Source of the DNA: an uncultured Mesorhizobium sp.
GTDB lineage: Bacteria > Pseudomonadota > Alphaproteobacteria > Rhizobiales > Rhizobiaceae
Assembly: GCA_950071955.1 (NCBI GenBank)
Contig: CATMOC010000267.1
Span: 1-5,803 of the forward strand
Reading direction: 5' to 3'
DNA length: 5,803 bases
Shown: piece by piece, positions 5,497 to 5,803 of the stretch
Layout of the letters: the number at the start of each line of letters is the position of its first letter
Numbering within the stretch: position 1 is the stretch's first letter
Translations under genes and position numbers: made by a program
Notes under the pieces: model-generated
Databases searched by the model: none
What the model saw: only the letters and a program-made list of their open reading frames with translations
Told to the model about the DNA's origin: nothing

Positions 5497-5803
5497 TGCA
5501 ATGTCTCCGACAGCGCATGCGACCACTCCGAAAGCCGCGTCTCGTAGAGGCTTTCATCGATGCCGACTTCCAGGTCGAAACCGTCGGTTTCGGTGAATTC
5601 GATGCGACCGGAATGCTCGCCGACCGCCGCCTCCAGCGCTTCGAAAAGCGACAGCGGTCCGCGTACCCTGATGCGCACCGCGCCGGAATCGCGGATGGCC
5701 TCCCTGATGATCGCGGCGAGGATGGCGACCGACTTCTCCTGAAGGCTCGCCGTCAGCACGGGACCGAGGAGTTGCGACGTCACAGACGAGGTGACGCTGG
5801 TCA
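5493..5803 (-). CDS. FliH-like protein upstream of motB, C-terminal part (5' end off window)
   Basis: The frame is open to the right edge and encodes at least 103 residues. A GTG at 5781-5783 is possible as a start, but six further in-frame codons precede it, so the gene is more likely truncated by the window. It occupies the place of the uncharacterised orf38 gene before motB in Sinorhizobium (from memory). The visible part has a helix (SLQEKSVAILAAIIREA) followed by VRIRVRGP, a helix, IEFTETDGFDLEVGID and a final helix ETRLSEWSHAL. This order resembles the C-terminal domain of FliH, the export-ATPase regulator, which would suit a type III flagellar system. That similarity is by eye and unproven. 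Its stop overlaps the motB start (ATGA), so it is translationally linked to motB. It is probably cytoplasmic, as no signal or membrane segment is visible. Confidence 0.75.
   Translation of the reverse strand, partial: TSVTSSVTSQLLGPVLTASLQEKSVAILAAIIREAIRDSGAVRIRVRGPLSLFEALEAAVGEHSGRIEFTETDGFDLEVGIDESLYETRLSEWSHALSETLQ

Noticed and set aside
5497..5526. Upstream extension of MotB to a start codon at 5526
   Set aside because: The extra 10 residues overlap the preceding gene, and rhizobial MotB proteins begin near the His-rich MSGH-type sequence.
4090..5547. Plus-strand open frame of 485 codons, longer than motB
   Set aside because: Length alone misleads here: the opposite strand has the MotB membrane helix with Asp37 and the OmpA motifs, while this frame has low-complexity sequence only.
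1..5803. CRISPR array, tRNA, rRNA, insertion sequence or phage genes
   Set aside because: No regularly spaced repeats, cloverleaf-like segments, transposase motifs or terminal inverted repeats were seen. Coding density is almost complete apart from 941-1129.

Overview
This window looks like a piece of the flagellar/motility cluster of a GC-rich alphaproteobacterium of the order Hyphomicrobiales (Rhizobiales; Rhizobiaceae, Phyllobacteriaceae or Brucellaceae-like). The evidence is the gene order and the rhizobia-specific proteins MotC and MotD/FliK. From memory, Sinorhizobium and Brucella carry the order orf38 - motB - motC - motD(fliK) - lytic transglycosylase - rem/ftcR, and the same order is seen here. 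No database search was possible, so every family name rests on motif recognition and remembered synteny.

All genes read on the minus strand, so transcription runs from right to left. At the right edge (5493-5803) is the 3' part of a protein with a FliH-like C-terminus. Next come motB (4234-5496), motC (2954-4237) and motD/fliK (1641-2957). The first three genes are joined to the next by 4-bp ATGA stop/start overlaps. A secreted SLT-type lytic transglycosylase (1130-1690) overlaps the end of motD by 50 bp. A candidate hairpin terminator (1032-1060) ends this unit. A 189-bp intergenic region holds that hairpin, a pair of DnaA-box-like direct repeats, an 8-bp palindrome and a weak promoter candidate.

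Left of that, 1-940 encodes the most striking object in the window: one open frame that starts as a Rem/FtcR-type atypical motility response regulator (residues 1 to about 140). At residues 141-145 (EINGE) it switches into the second half of a PAS domain, followed by an HWE-family histidine-kinase core that runs off the left edge. The switch cuts both the winged-helix domain and the PAS domain mid-fold, at a short sequence that both parent families can carry. It is either a recent microhomology-mediated genomic fusion or an assembly/library chimera. The sequence alone cannot separate these.

Functionally, MotB anchors the stator and binds the ion, MotC is its periplasmic partner, and MotD/FliK controls hook length. 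The transglycosylase probably opens peptidoglycan for the growing rod and hook, and Rem/FtcR would normally switch on the cluster. Apart from the fusion, the content is ordinary for rhizobial motility.
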